Part shown: positions 20,853 to 33,000 of the stretch, piece by piece | Position numbering within the stretch: position 1 is the first letter of the stretch | Layout of the letters: each line of letters begins with the position of its first letter | Assembly (NCBI GenBank): GCA_038380435.1 | Contig: JAWZYU010000017.1 | Coordinates: 21,389,283 to 21,453,282 of the forward strand | Source: Ryuthela nishihirai | Taxonomy: Eukaryota > Arthropoda > Arachnida > Araneae > Heptathelidae | Length of the DNA stretch: 64,000 bases | Direction of reading: 5' to 3' | The notes under the pieces: generated by a model | Told to the model about the DNA's origin: nothing | Seen by the model: only the letters and a program-made list of their open reading frames with translations | The model's database searches: none | Program-made: the position numbers and the translations under genes

Positions 20853-21300
20853 CGGGTTGTTTTAACTCTGAACGCACTTTGTTTTTCACACAATGGATTA
20901 AATGGCCAGGACACAAGGACCCTTGTGACCTTCTTCAGGTCACAAGGACCCGAAGAAGGTTTAGGGGAGGGGACCCACTGGACAGCTGTTGGAAGACAGA
21001 TGGTAGCCTCCCATTAAGGCCATCCAGTGTTCTTTAACATGCACAAGGTATATCTTAATATTCCGTCTGATGGATGGCAGTCTTTCCAAACCCATTGGTG
21101 TTCGCTACTGACCAAAGGCAGAGTGGGAAGTTTTGCAGAGAGATCCTGCATACAAGTAGACTAAATGGCAAGGTCACAAAGACCCAAAGAGCAGATAGAA
21201 TTTGATAAGAAATATTCCATTGAGACGATTCAGCATGTTTGTTAATCTGTACATGATATGGCTCTCTTGCTATCGACTTAACATCCCATCCTAGGAACGG
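20853..21300 (-). mobile_element. Two fused, diverged SINE-M copies
   Basis: The first copy runs from 'gggttgttttaactctgaa' to 'gagtgggaagttttgcagag' (about 21145), with a duplicated 'cttgtgacctt/aggtcacaagga' segment. It is followed directly by a second partial copy starting 'agactaaatggcaaggtcac' and ending 'gacttaacatcccatcc'. A poly-C run follows at 21309-21325. Both lack tRNA heads. Confidence 0.65.
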
Positions 21301-21535
21301 TTGGCGGATGTCCCCCCCCCCCCCCAATTTAATGTTTTTCTACTTTACAAGGATTTATTTCCATTAAAGATGCTGCAGGAAAAATTTGTGAAGGCTCATA
21401 GGTCTGTTCTTGCTTCAATAAAAATTCTTTTGTCATCCATCCCTGCAACTATTAGAGCCTCTCCGATAGCTTTTCAGCTGGCCCAATGTTCTCTCATATC
21501 AACTTGTCTTAACAAGAGTAGAGAGGCAAAAAACA

Positions 21536-21585
21536 TACCCCCTCAAGCAGCTGCTTGCCACAGAGGTCTGACAGGAGCCAGTCAG
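21536..21585 (-). mobile_element. SINE-S 3' end fragment
   Basis: Only 'accccctcaagcagctgctt' through 'ctgacaggagccagtcag' is left. The copy stops at the internal hairpin, the same place where the I-clade LINE cut another copy. It is 5'-truncated. Confidence 0.7.
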
Positions 21586-21589
21586 ACAC

Positions 21590-22140
21590 GGGCAAATATC
21601 TGAAACTTCATATTCTAATGACTGTGCATTACAAGAGGTTGATTTTCTTCTTGGGATAAAACTCAGTTTTTGGGTATTTCCAACAAGAAATCTGTTATAC
21701 GTGCTTAGAGAAATTCTTGGGTGGGTAAAATATTCTTTTTGTCCACTCTTCAGAGTAGGCAGACCTTCGAAAGCCACTGCACTTTTCAATAACAAAAACA
21801 CACATTCCAAGACATTAATGCATTATACATATTAAGTGGTCAGAAAATTTTTGAAATGATATCATAACTTCATCTTTAGATAATTATTTTGACTCATTAG
21901 CAAAGCTATTCCTAGCTTCTAGCTATCCAAGCTTTCGTTCAAAAATACACTGCTTTAAATTAAATTGTTTCCAACCATGCGAAAATACTGATATCCATTC
22001 ACACTAACTTTGCAGGTTGGACAAATTTATCAAAAAAAAAGGAGGGGATCTGGCAACCAGATTCCAATTGTAAAATACCGAGAGTTCTTTTGTCGATGAA
22101 CATCCTGCTCACTGGAATCAAGAGCTGGAGGATTTGCTGC
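21590..22140. other. No recognised feature
   Basis: AT-rich spacer. An open frame at 21499-21810 (minus) is partly SINE-derived and not credible. Confidence 0.45.
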
Positions 22141-22141
22141 T

Positions 22142-22386
22142 ACAGTAGCATACCCAAATGGGGTAGATTTGGGTTATATCCCCCCCCCCTGAGTGTTTGA
22201 ATAATATATATTTTCTAAGGCAATCCCTTAAAATTAGACTCAAACATGACAAACCTAACAAATTAGATTCAAATATGTCAAAACCCTCATTACTCAAGCA
22301 CGTTGAAAACCTCATCATTAGATCCGAACATGTCAAACCCCACCCTCTCCATCCTATTAGAATTTTCGGTTATGCCACTGGCCTGT
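22142..22386. mobile_element. Possible hAT-like MITE
   Basis: The ends 'cagtagcatacccaaat' and the complement of 'ttcggttatgccactg' resemble each other (CAGT-GCATA-CC). The interior has an 8-C run and three imperfect repeats of 'gattcaaa(c/t)atg(t/a)caaacc'. No 8-bp target-site duplication is convincing, so the class is tentative. Confidence 0.4.
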
Positions 22387-22390
22387 TATA

Positions 22391-22585
22391 AATACCCCCT
22401 CAAGCAACTGCTTGTCACAGAGGTCTGACAGGAGCCTGTCAGTTTATATGCCACAGTAGGATATCTGAGAGGATGGCAGGACCTCAGCAGAAAAACGACA
22501 CACACATCCATGCCTAATTCCGGGGCTCGAACCCAGGTCCCTTAGATCAGTAGCCAAGCGTGCTAACCACTCGGCCACGGGACAT
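22391..22585 (-). mobile_element. SINE-S copy, complete
   Basis: From 'aataccccctcaagcaactg' to 'ctcggccacgggaca', with perfect hairpin, B-box complement (ggggctcgaaccc) and A-box complement (ccactcggcca). A young-looking copy. Confidence 0.85.
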
Positions 22586-22917
22586 TATGTAACAACTAAA
22601 TTGTACTATGCAAAAGAACTATTTTTTTAAACTATGGTAGGGTGTACTTTATGTAATCATCAGTTTGAATTAGTTTATAAACTCCAATAGTGTTTGGATT
22701 AGTTTTAGGGTAGTCAGAATTCTTAATAAATTCTGCACACTTCAGTTTATAATCAAATGAAATGTTGATCAAGGCAATTATTATTATTCAGCAATTTTAT
22801 TAATATTGAGTTAATCAGTAGTAATATTAATATAGTGCAAGGTGTTAATCAAGACATTGTTTTACAAAAGGGCATTATTCTTTACTAGCAGTTTACTCTA
22901 GATTGGCTAGGTTCTGA

Positions 22918-23307
22918 GTTGGGTTGGGTTGTTTTATCTCTGAGCGGCACTTTTTTGCACACCATGGGCTAAATGTCCAGGTCACATGGACCCCGAAGTC
23001 TCAGAGAATGTTGGGGGAGGGGACCCACTGGAACAGCTGTTGGGAGACAGATGGTAGCCTCCCGTCAAGGCCATCCAGCATGTTCTTTAACGTGCAGAGG
23101 GTATGGCTCTCCCGCACACGGGGCCACGGCTTAACGTCCCATCCGACGGACGGCGGCCTTTCCAAGCCCATCGGTGTCCCCTACTGACCGTGGGCAGGGC
23201 GGGGAATTTTGCGGAGATAAATCTCAACACTGACCCAGCTGGAACTCGAACCTGGGAACTACAGATTACGAGCCTGGCGCGCTACTGACTGAGCCACCCC
23301 CGCCCCT
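22918..23307 (-). mobile_element. SINE-M reference copy (Met-tRNA-derived), with target-site duplication
   Basis: Read on the minus strand, the head has A box 'gtggctcagtcagtagc', anticodon region 'ccaggctcgtaatctgtag' and B box 'ggttcgag'. The stretch 'gtagcgcgccag-ctcgtaatctg' closely follows metazoan elongator tRNA-Met (ctcataatctg), with CGT instead of CAT in the loop. The roughly 300-bp body contains 'gtcggatgggacgttaag' and 'tgcacgttaaagaac', and the 3' end reads 'gaggtaaaacaacccaac'. A perfect 12-bp target-site duplication (gctaggttctga) lies at 22906-22917 and 23308-23319. Open frames through SINE-M are by-products of its GC-rich sequence. Confidence 0.92.
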
Positions 23308-23319
23308 GCTAGGTTCTGA

Positions 23320-23868
23320 AATACTTATATCAATTCAAAGTTTAGTTGTTATATTTTGCCTTCCAGATTAAGTACCAAACAAATACATTACTATCGTAAC
23401 AAATGATCATGTCTGCATTATTTACAATCAGAGAATAACACATTCTACACATTTACAGAACAAACGTAACTGGGAGCTTATTCTGCCTCTCCAATGGTAA
23501 CCTTTTTTTTTTTGCCAAATTCACTAGGGAGACGATGTGACGGCAGCGCCCTCAGAAATATCGGGTACTCGCAAAAAGTTTAATCCTTAGCTACGACAGC
23601 TATGAACCTGAACTCTTAATTCAACACAGGAGGAACCAGCGCACCAAATCTGGGGCCAATCGGTCAAGTATAAGGAATTGCAGGGTGGCGAAAGCTGCTG
23701 TCATGCAATGATGTCACTGTGGGCATTTTAACAATATTTTTTTTTCATTAAAAATGAAAAAAGCCAATTTCATTTCAAGCAAAAATCATTTCTACTAAGG
23801 ATGAAAAGAACAGTAATTCTATGGGAAATTCATAAACACTCTCTTAGGTGAGAAAAAAATGTAAGAGT
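23320..23868. other. No recognised feature
   Basis: Spacer with T and A runs. A less AT-rich stretch near 23520-23720 has no supported frame or splice sites. Confidence 0.45.
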
Positions 23869-24056
23869 AAATGGCAGAATGGTTAGTATGCTTAGTTACT
23901 AATCGAAGGGACTGGGTTCAAACCCCAAGCAAAGCGTAGATGTTTGCGTTGCTTTTCTGCTGAGGTCTCGCTTTCCTCACAGCAGACCTTCTCTATGTCA
24001 TATAAACTGACAGGCTGCTGTCAGACCTCTGTGGCAAGCAGCTATTTATTATTATT
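23869..24056 (+). mobile_element. SINE-S copy (diverged)
   Basis: Head 'atggcagaatggttagtatg' with B box 'ggttcaaaccc'. The body 'cttttctgctgaggtctcgc' has the hairpin 'ctgacaggctgctgtcag'. The 3' end is shortened to 'gcaagcagctatttatt', so the final 'gcttgagg' is lost. Confidence 0.8.
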
Positions 24057-24567
24057 TTAAAAAGAATAAGTCCCTCAGATCTTTCTAAATATACATACAA
24101 AGTTTCAATCTTCCAAGTTTCTTGGTTTTGAAGTTACATCATTGCCAAACGGACACACATTCATTTTTATTTATATGATTTATCATACATCAAATTTCAG
24201 AGAATAACATTTGATAAAAAAGTTTCATAATTTCTACATATGCGTGAAAACCGATAAAGTTAAAACGTTTGGGTCCCCCAACATCAATAAAAATATTTTC
24301 ACTGTTTGCAATCAGCAACAAAACTTACATTCAGTTAGTGGTAAGAACGACAATTCTATTATTTCATATGAAACGCTCGTCAAGCAGACGCAATAGTTAA
24401 AAGGCAAATGTGTCATAGATTTGTTTAAAAACCATTAACAAATGTTAGAAATAGCTAAGAATGCAGATGTAAACATCCTAGCTTGCATAAAATTTTAAAA
24501 ACGAATTTGTTAGCAATTTCTTATATCTAGGCATATTTAGTCACCATATTGTTATATTAATATTAAT
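24057..24567. other. No recognised feature
   Basis: AT-rich spacer. The 61-codon frame at 24211-24396 has no supporting signals. Confidence 0.45.
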
Positions 24568-24580
24568 ATTGCCTTTTCAT

Positions 24581-24970
24581 TTGGTTGGTTGTTTTACCTC
24601 TGAGCGGCACTTTTTTGCACACCATGGGCTAAATGGCCAGGTCACATGGACCCCAAAAGGCTCAGAGAAGGTTGGGGGAGGGGACCCACTGGAACAGCTG
24701 TTGGGAGACAGATGGTAGCCTCCCGTCAAGGCCATCCAGCGTGTTCTTTAACGTGCACAGGGTATGGCTCTCCCGCACACGGGGCCACGGCTCAACATCC
24801 CATCCGACGGACGGCGGCCTTTCTAAGCCCATCGGTGTCCCCTACTGACCATGGGCAGGGCGGGGGAATTTTGCGGAGATAAATCTCAACGCTGACTCAG
24901 CTGGGACTCGAACCTGGGGACTACAGATTACGAGCCTGGCATGCTACCGACTGAGCCACCCCCGCCCCCT
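24581..24970 (-). mobile_element. SINE-M copy with 13-bp target-site duplication
   Basis: Full-length; the tail reads 'ttggttggttgttttacc'. The duplication 'attgccttttcat' is perfect at 24568-24580 and 24971-24983. It has few differences from the reference copy, so it is a recent insertion. Confidence 0.92.
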
Positions 24971-26426
24971 ATTGCCTTTTCATGATTACTCATTTTGTGT
25001 TATAGGCTGCAATGTCTATTTTTCTATTTCATTCATTGGAGATTTCTAGAGAAATATTACCTTAAATATTTTGGTTGAAAAAATGCAAGTATGTACAAAA
25101 TAAATAATCACTATCACTTTACTGGCCTCTCAGATACAAATGTTAAAATGGCAAAAATCACAGATCTCCTTTTGTTCAATATTAAAATAGCTTAACTTCA
25201 CAGATCCTTACTGCAACATATGTAACAAAAATAGATTATTATAAGACAGTGCAAACTATTTTAAGAACAATGTTTATTTAGCACTTCATATATTCCAAAG
25301 TTAACTGCAGTGGTCAAAATAATATTTAAAATTACTAGTTTTATCTATTCACCCTTAAACAGTTTTATAACTTAATAATTAATAAAGCAGAATATAAAAT
25401 TTAACTAAATTTTGCCTTGGCATAAATAACAGGAAACATAAGGTGGTGAATAATCAATTTTGAGTCACAGCTCAAATTCCAGTAACTATATATTTCACAA
25501 TAGTACAGTCCATATTCCAGTCCTAGTCCATATCATTTTTAGAAACCACTCAAGAATCTGCTAAAATCAGAGTATTTATGATTCTTTTTACGATTAATTC
25601 TTTTAATGTATATGACATGAATATTGATGCATTTATAAATAGTTCCTTTTCAATATTTTGTTTTAAATGAACTTTTTAAATTTGGCTTGGAAATTATCAT
25701 TTCTATTCATCACGTAAAAATAATATGGTATAAAGGTTTATCGCAAAATTAAAAAAAAATGGAATTGTAGCCTTAAACCTATTTACCTACGAAGAAACAA
25801 AAATATTTCACATTTCTACTTTTCACAAAGAACTCACCTAAATTACCTTGTAATGTAATCTACACTTACATACAGTTACTATCGTATATGATTGCAAATC
25901 ACACAACAGCAAGGGATATCTATACAAACAGCTGACTTAAATAGCTAACATCGATTCTTAAAATGCCCTTCTATAAAATGCAGTAGAGAGGTAAAATAAG
26001 CAATACTTTTTACCACAAATTATAAAATAATAATTCATAATAAACTATCTTATATTACCTATTGCATCATATGATAGGGGAGGGATTCTTCTGGAGAGAG
26101 TAATAAAAATCAATGTGGCTTATAATGCTCTATATTTCATGACTTTGAGTTTCATATTAGCTAAACATTATTAGGATTACTACATATGAATTTACTTATA
26201 TGGTTGTTGTTCTTGAACAAGGAAAAACAACTATAGTAGTAATAAATGTCTTAGAAATGTTTTTGGCATGCTATTGTTTTCAAGAATAATGTCTTGGTTA
26301 ATAAATATTTCCCTTCCGTAATAGATGGGTAAGTTATTTATGCTCAATTGCACTATACTTATTACACCTAATTATTTAATAATTATTAGGATCATTACTG
26401 TTTTAATTGTTACAGTTTACTGATAT

Positions 26427-26499
26427 TCTTCTTCATACTAAAATATCTGTGCATGTTTTATCAATCTTCTTCATACTAAAATATCTGTGCATGTTTTAT
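26427..26499. repeat. 38-bp tandem duplication
   Basis: Two direct copies of a unit containing 'cttcatactaaaatatctgt', with identical core and period 38. It is probably transcribed only if the IDH3G 3' UTR extends this far. Confidence 0.85.
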
Positions 26500-26704
26500 T
26501 ACTCTTCACTTAACTTTACACAGCTATCCTAATGTTACATAAAATAATATGTAACCTTTGCAAAACAAAAAAGTTTACATTCCGTTTTGTACTTGCAATA
26601 TCAGAAATTATTTTGTTTCAAAACAATGATAACCTTTAACAAATAAATTATTACTTTAATTACATGTTAACTTATTTTTTCAATTTTGCAATACTTTTAC
26701 ACAT

Positions 26705-26710
26705 TTTATT
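26705..26710 (-). terminator. Candidate polyadenylation signal for IDH3G
   Basis: AATAAA on the minus strand (tttatt as written), about 210 nt after the IDH3G stop. Several other AT-rich hexamers lie nearby, so the choice is tentative. Confidence 0.35.
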
Positions 26711-26918
26711 GTCAGTCATTTGCATCACAATGGTATTTCATCGAGTCAGGTACTTTCTGGCAGAGAAATAAAATTAGAGCAGAGTATTATAAATGCTAAT
26801 CTAAATTTAGTTTCACTTCAGTATTTGCCACTTTTATGAACTTATGAAATTTTTCTACACACAGTGAGGCAATTTGAAGCTTCTCAGTAACCTACCTATA
26901 TACAATTTTTTTTTCTAA

Positions 26919-27008
26919 TTACAGCCTTGAATTCTCTTGTACAATTCTGATAACATTATCCACAACATCTGTAGTGCTTGCTTGTCCACCAAGATCAGGG
27001 GTATGAAT
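26919..27008 (-). CDS. IDH3G: IDH3G terminal exon
   Basis: 90 nt, acceptor 'cattttag', stop TAA at 26919-26921. It encodes [20 protein letters not shown] to ENSRL. TPDLGGQ-(S/T)T is the conserved C-terminal motif of the family. Confidence 0.95.
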   Translation of the reverse strand: MHTPDLGGQASTTDVVDNVIRIVQENSRL

Positions 27009-30000
27009 CTAAAATGAATTAATATCCAAACATTGTATCTACAGCCATAATATTAACAAAATTATAGTTTTACTGTGTTTATATAAAGAGAAAACTGCAA
27101 GTAAGATTTGTTTCACTCTCTTGCTGTTAACTGTACAAGTTAAATTGATTCAATAATTTTGTTTTCATAAATTCACTTAATTATGTGGTGTTTTAAATGC
27201 ATGTGGTAATGAAAATACTGATAAAAGATCTCCAAAGTTGCATAATTTTTAAGGTCCAAAATATATGGCAGCTAATGTCATTAGCTATTGACTACATTTT
27301 AAAAAAGACATATTTAGGTTTTTAAGAACAAGTTAAAAATACTTGTTGCTTCATAGAGGATTTTTGGTTTCATTCAACTTTTAACATGAAAGATGATGTA
27401 GTATTTCTGGTACAAGTGATCTGTGTGCTTTAAGGCATGTATTATATCTTAGTACTATGTTCTAAATTGTTTTGAAAGAAATATAAATAACTTAAAACAG
27501 TCTTCTTAAGAGTTACTTTTGAAGATACTCTTAAGAAATTCTTCTTAAAAAGTTGATATTAAAGTTTACAAATCATAGATTAAAATAAAAATTTACTTAA
27601 TTGATTTATGTATGTAAAAAGAAGATGAAATTAGTTAAATTAATTGATTTATGTATTAATTGATTTATGTATTAAAATTTAATTAATTTATGTATGTACT
27701 TAATTGATTTATGTATGTAAAAAGAAGAAGAAATTAGGCGTTGATCCATTCTGACATGCTCATTCAGTACAATAACAATTCTGGTAGTTTTCCTCATAAT
27801 CCAAATGATTCAGAATTATTACCTAAAATAACCTTCTGAAATGTTACCGTTCATTTTTTTAAAACAAATTTACAATATTTTTATAAACATTCAATACACA
27901 AAGCTTTTATGATTATATATTAACATTTCATTATTAGATTGCATTGCTTAGAAAGCATTTACTTCATTCATTGCTTTTGTATTTTACTTTTCTGGTTTAA
28001 AAAGTGTTTTGCTATTTTTTAGAAGTACTTTTATCATTCATTAAATATATACTGAAATTTCAAAATGAAAAGTAAGCTTTGCTTTGAATGTTATAGAAAT
28101 TGTTCTAAGGTAACTGGCATATATTTTAATTTGTTTTAAAAATATTTATTTATTCAGTAATATATACAAAACATCTTTCTGCGAAATAATGCAAACTTCA
28201 TCACAAGTGGTTTTAATTTTAGCTAAGTCAAAAAACCTTTGCAATTAAGTATTATATGATATTATTACACAATGACATGAAATATATGTTTTTTTAAGGC
28301 TTTTTAACTTTTATCTATCAATTTCTTTTCAAATTATCTTGCTTTTAGAACATTTTTTTAATAGTATCACTTAATTAAGCTTAATTTAATTTGCCTTTAT
28401 CACTAAAATTCAATGCACTTCCATCATAGTTAAATTGCATATGAAGCTAAAATATTTTTAAAAATTATATAAAAGGTTAAATATAATTACTGAAATATTA
28501 TAAAACATTTATATTGTAATAAAATATTTTACAAAAAATAAAATTTACCAAACTTTATTAATTAAAATAAAAAAATGCAATAAATTTCTTACTAAAAACA
28601 CTTATATTCTTCAAATTAATATTTTTCATTAGAAATGTAACATGACATATTTCTGTTTATTAGTCACTTGAAGATTCTAAAAATTCAGAAGTTTCCCAAA
28701 ATCACTTAAAAACTGACTTGGCCATTAAAAGCACTCATTGTTAGAAACTTTGCAATTTAATTATTAAAAATGCATTTATGTCTAAACACAATTTTAACAA
28801 TGCATAAACAATTATGTTTGCATATTATTTAAAATTTAAGCACTGACAAACTGTTCTGCACACAATCCATTTCCTCTTTCTCCTCACTTAGTACTTCTAT
28901 CAATTACATCATTTACTCAACAAATAATTAGGCAATTACAGCAACAGACTGTGCACACAGCTTATTAATTTCAAAATCTTATGGTATCCCATCAGACTTG
29001 TAGCATTATTGTATATCAATATGCAAGTGCATTACTATATTTTTTACATTTAATCTGTGAACTGGAAATAACTTAATCCATTTTCAAGTCTACAAGACAA
29101 CACGCAAAAATCAGAGTTGCTATGTCAAGGCCAACTATGTATCTATGCAACGTTTTAACTGTTTCACAATCAAATGAAGATCTTAGTGACTTCAAGGCTG
29201 AATGCCATGATTCTTATAGATAGTTATAGTAATAATATAGTTTTATGATTGGTAATAGAATGACCAAATATTATTCCATTCTGAAATTATGGTTATTGTT
29301 TATGTGATCGTACTGAAATACTAAAATCTATTACACCTTTTTCACTTTTAAAACATTGAGTCTTCAGGACTTTGTTAACTTAATTTCACCTAAAAACGCC
29401 TTTTGATATTTCATTTTGAAGCATATTTCAGAGCTTTAAATTGATACCTAACACAAGATTATACGTCTAATACACCTCTTATTTACTGCATTTAACAAAG
29501 AAAATTTCACTCAGAAGAATTTGCAAAAATTACATTCTGGTAAATTTGCATTTAATATTTAGTAAGGTATATTTTTCTGAAACACAGGCTTTTTATTATC
29601 ACCTATATTTTTTCTGTCAATTATGTTATTAATAAACCATTAGACTAATTTCTTTTATTCACAAACATACATCAGACCTTAAGCATTTGCAAAACCTCAT
29701 CAGTTATTAAGTAGCCAATATATGTGGATGCTGATAAAACCTCATGATCAGAACTTTTGCTATCCATGCAGAGTTCCGTTTACAGTAATAAGACAGTTTT
29801 TTTAAAAATAATTTCTTGTATTGTAGTAACTGTTTTTTAATTATTAGGTTTCATAATTTTCTTGCTTAAACAATATTAAGACAGTGGAATTCCTTGACTG
29901 GCTTAGTGGTTAGAGAGCTAGCTCTGTTCCAGCAGGCATACTGTGTGTTTGTGTTAACTCTAAGTGAGGTAGTCAGCAGTGTCTTCAGTCTCAGTAGGTC

Positions 30001-33000
30001 ATATTTTTGCATGAGGTCTGAAAAAGCTAGGTGTATCTTAAGAATGCTAAAGATTTTTTCATGTTTCATTTACTTTAAGACAAATCTATTTGTTCAAAAT
30101 TCTAAAATTTCATATTTAGTACCTTCTTATGGGTATATTTGTGCATACATTAATATTATATAAATTTCATAAATCTAATGAGAAAAATGGTTTTTTATTG
30201 GTTGACAAGTAAATACCCAATATGTTTATAAGTGCAGACCTTTTCTGTAACAATGATAATACACATACCTATGTCAAATTATACAACAAAATTATTGTAA
30301 TAATTTGAGATACATTTTAATTACACTACATGAGATAGTTCTAAGTCCATGCTGAGTTTTGGTGTTCCCTACATTACTGGAATCAACTCAATTGTGTGCC
30401 ACAGTTAGAAATTAGAGGATTTAGCTAGGTGTGGGACATTCAAGCCCAGAATTCAAATTCTCATGAATTGCACGAGTTCATATTGATAGGATGGACAAAG
30501 CTCACTATTGTTCCTATTGTTACATTATTCTCAAACTGTAACTTGTTTCCTTTACAATCTTTATTAATATGTAAAGTTTTATTTAATCAAATATCTTTAA
30601 AGAGTTGCTCTTAACATACCCCTATTGATAGTCTTTCTTAAAATCTTTTCTGAGGCTTTGCTCCCAAAACCCCTGCTATCACAATGACATCACTGATCAA
30701 TCACAATGACATATGGCATACATTTTTATACATGATAGCAGTTACCTCACATAGTGTGTGACTTTTTTTTATTTATATTGTTTGCCAATGAGATAATTTA
30801 TATTGATTGAGAAAATATTCTTAACAATTTAAACAATGAGTATCTAAAGAAAGGATATAAACTATCAGAAGTCTTTAGTACAATAAATGCTTACCTTGTC
30901 AACATTAACTGTGTTATAGATAGCATTTCCAATTAGCTCAGCATGTTTGTTTAATCTGTATGAAAAAAAACCTTAATATAAAAATGATATATATATATTG
31001 TGTACAAATATTACAATCATATAAATATTTAAAAGATTTACACCACAGATATTCAAACTATGGCCCAACAACCACTGAGAAAAAAACTTAAAAAGTTTTC
31101 ATAAAACGATCTTTTATTGCTAAATTAACAATATAATTGTCATACACATCTTAAGTGACATGAATTCAACTTTTGATTTCTGCAACTTACCTAATGAATG
31201 TGATAACATTAAGTTACAGGAATCACAACTTTTTGTTTTAAGAGATTAATGAAAAAATATTTTTGAGTTAAATAGGTACTAGCAAATTATGACGATTTAT
31301 AGTTTTCAAATCCTCTAATAGCCTTTAATTCACATAGTTAGAGGGTGATAAATGTATAAAATGTAAAGCTTGAAGTAATATTGCAAACAATATATTTATG
31401 CTAGAAATTAGAAATTCTGGCGGTAGAAGGTGTCGATAATGAACAGATACCCAGATAACTTAATAACAGAAGTAAAATTTATATCTATATCTTTTTATTA
31501 AATTCCTATTGGTTAAAATTCATCTGGTTGCTCTTTATTTTTAAAGAGTTTAGTACTTAATTTTCAAATTTTCAATAATATTTTAATATTGTAATAATAA
31601 ATAAATTGTTTTATTTTATATACACTGACTCATTTCTCCTTAACCCTAGGGTAGGGGTTATCAATGTGGGGTACGCAGTAAAATGTTTTGGGGTACGTCG
31701 TGAGAGCTCAAAAGTCACTAGATATATGTTTTTTATATATATATATGTTTTATTCTATTCCCATTGGTATATTATAACTATAGTTTTATCTATCTATATA
31801 AGGGGTACGCCAATTACATACACATTTCCAGGGGGTTCATGAAGCATAAAAGGTTGAGAACCACTGCCCTAGGGAATGAGAGAACACAATATTTTCATTT
31901 TAAGGAATGCATTTGAAGGAATAAATGAGAATTTTTGCTGTTTGTTGTATAGGGCTAACAGATTATTATTTACCTTTTCCAATCACCTGTTAGCACAAAT
32001 TATTACTGTTAAAGGGTACAAAATTCAGAAAATGGAAAACGTTTTCTTTGAAAACAAGCATTTCATATTTGCCAGAAGCAATATGTTATTCTTCTAATTA
32101 AGATTAAGGTGTGAGTGGGAAGCAGTATCAATATTTATTAATTAATAAATTATGCATGCAACTGTAAATAGAATAGAGTTAAAATTAAAAGAAATCTTAT
32201 ATGGAAAATTCAAATATGGCAATTAGCAAACTAAATGTTATATCAAAATTATATTAGAATTATTTATAATATTTCCATCCTAAATTTAATCTTGGGTTAA
32301 ACTTCATTTGCTGTATATAGATTGTTATCATGAATAGGTTTTTATTTATCTTTACTAAAACTACAGTATATCATTGAAATAATGTCCTCTTTATTTAACA
32401 AAAATACAACTTAATGTCATTGCCTAAATACAATCACTTTTCAATTCAATGTTGTCCCAAATTAGTGTTAATGTTGTTCAGCTCAGTGCTGAAAGTTCTA
32501 CTTGCTAAAATGAAATGGGCATATCCATTGCACATGATGCTCAGCCAGTGAGCATCAGTTTATCATTTTAATTGGGGAAATTTTCCCATTGATTTATTCA
32601 AGCTTCATATTTTGCTCTGGTAGCAATCCTTGTTATTGAACTGGGGTAAAAACACCTCCAAGAGCTGAAATTACCCTTAAAAATAATGTTAATAATGATA
32701 ATGGATTTAATTTAGTTTTATTTACCAGTTCATTACAGTCAGGAATGCAAGTTTTTAGTTTCTTGGTATGCAACATTAACAGTTCTACCAGCTTACGTCA
32801 GCATGGGGTGAATGGGGGGGGGGGGGGAAGTGGTTTTAGACTTAAATTTGGGTTCTGTAATATGAACCAGAATTTTTTAACACAATATATTTTGCATTTA
32901 GAGATATCCAGAAGTTTAAGATGGGAGGCTCTAAAATCAAACCCAACACATATTAAAAGACTCTTCTTCCTAAAATAGCATTAACTTTTTTTCATGCATT

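Larger units (their letters stand above)
24984..26918 (-). other. 3' flank / 3' UTR side of IDH3G
   Basis: AT-rich, with no open frame or dispersed repeat recognised. It includes a two-unit tandem repeat (26427-26499) and the likely IDH3G 3' UTR next to the stop codon. Confidence 0.5.

Noticed and set aside
29894..30163. 89-codon frame preceded by a tRNA-like A box near 29897
   Set aside because: No B box, no splice support, and it is inside an IDH3G intron on the opposite strand.
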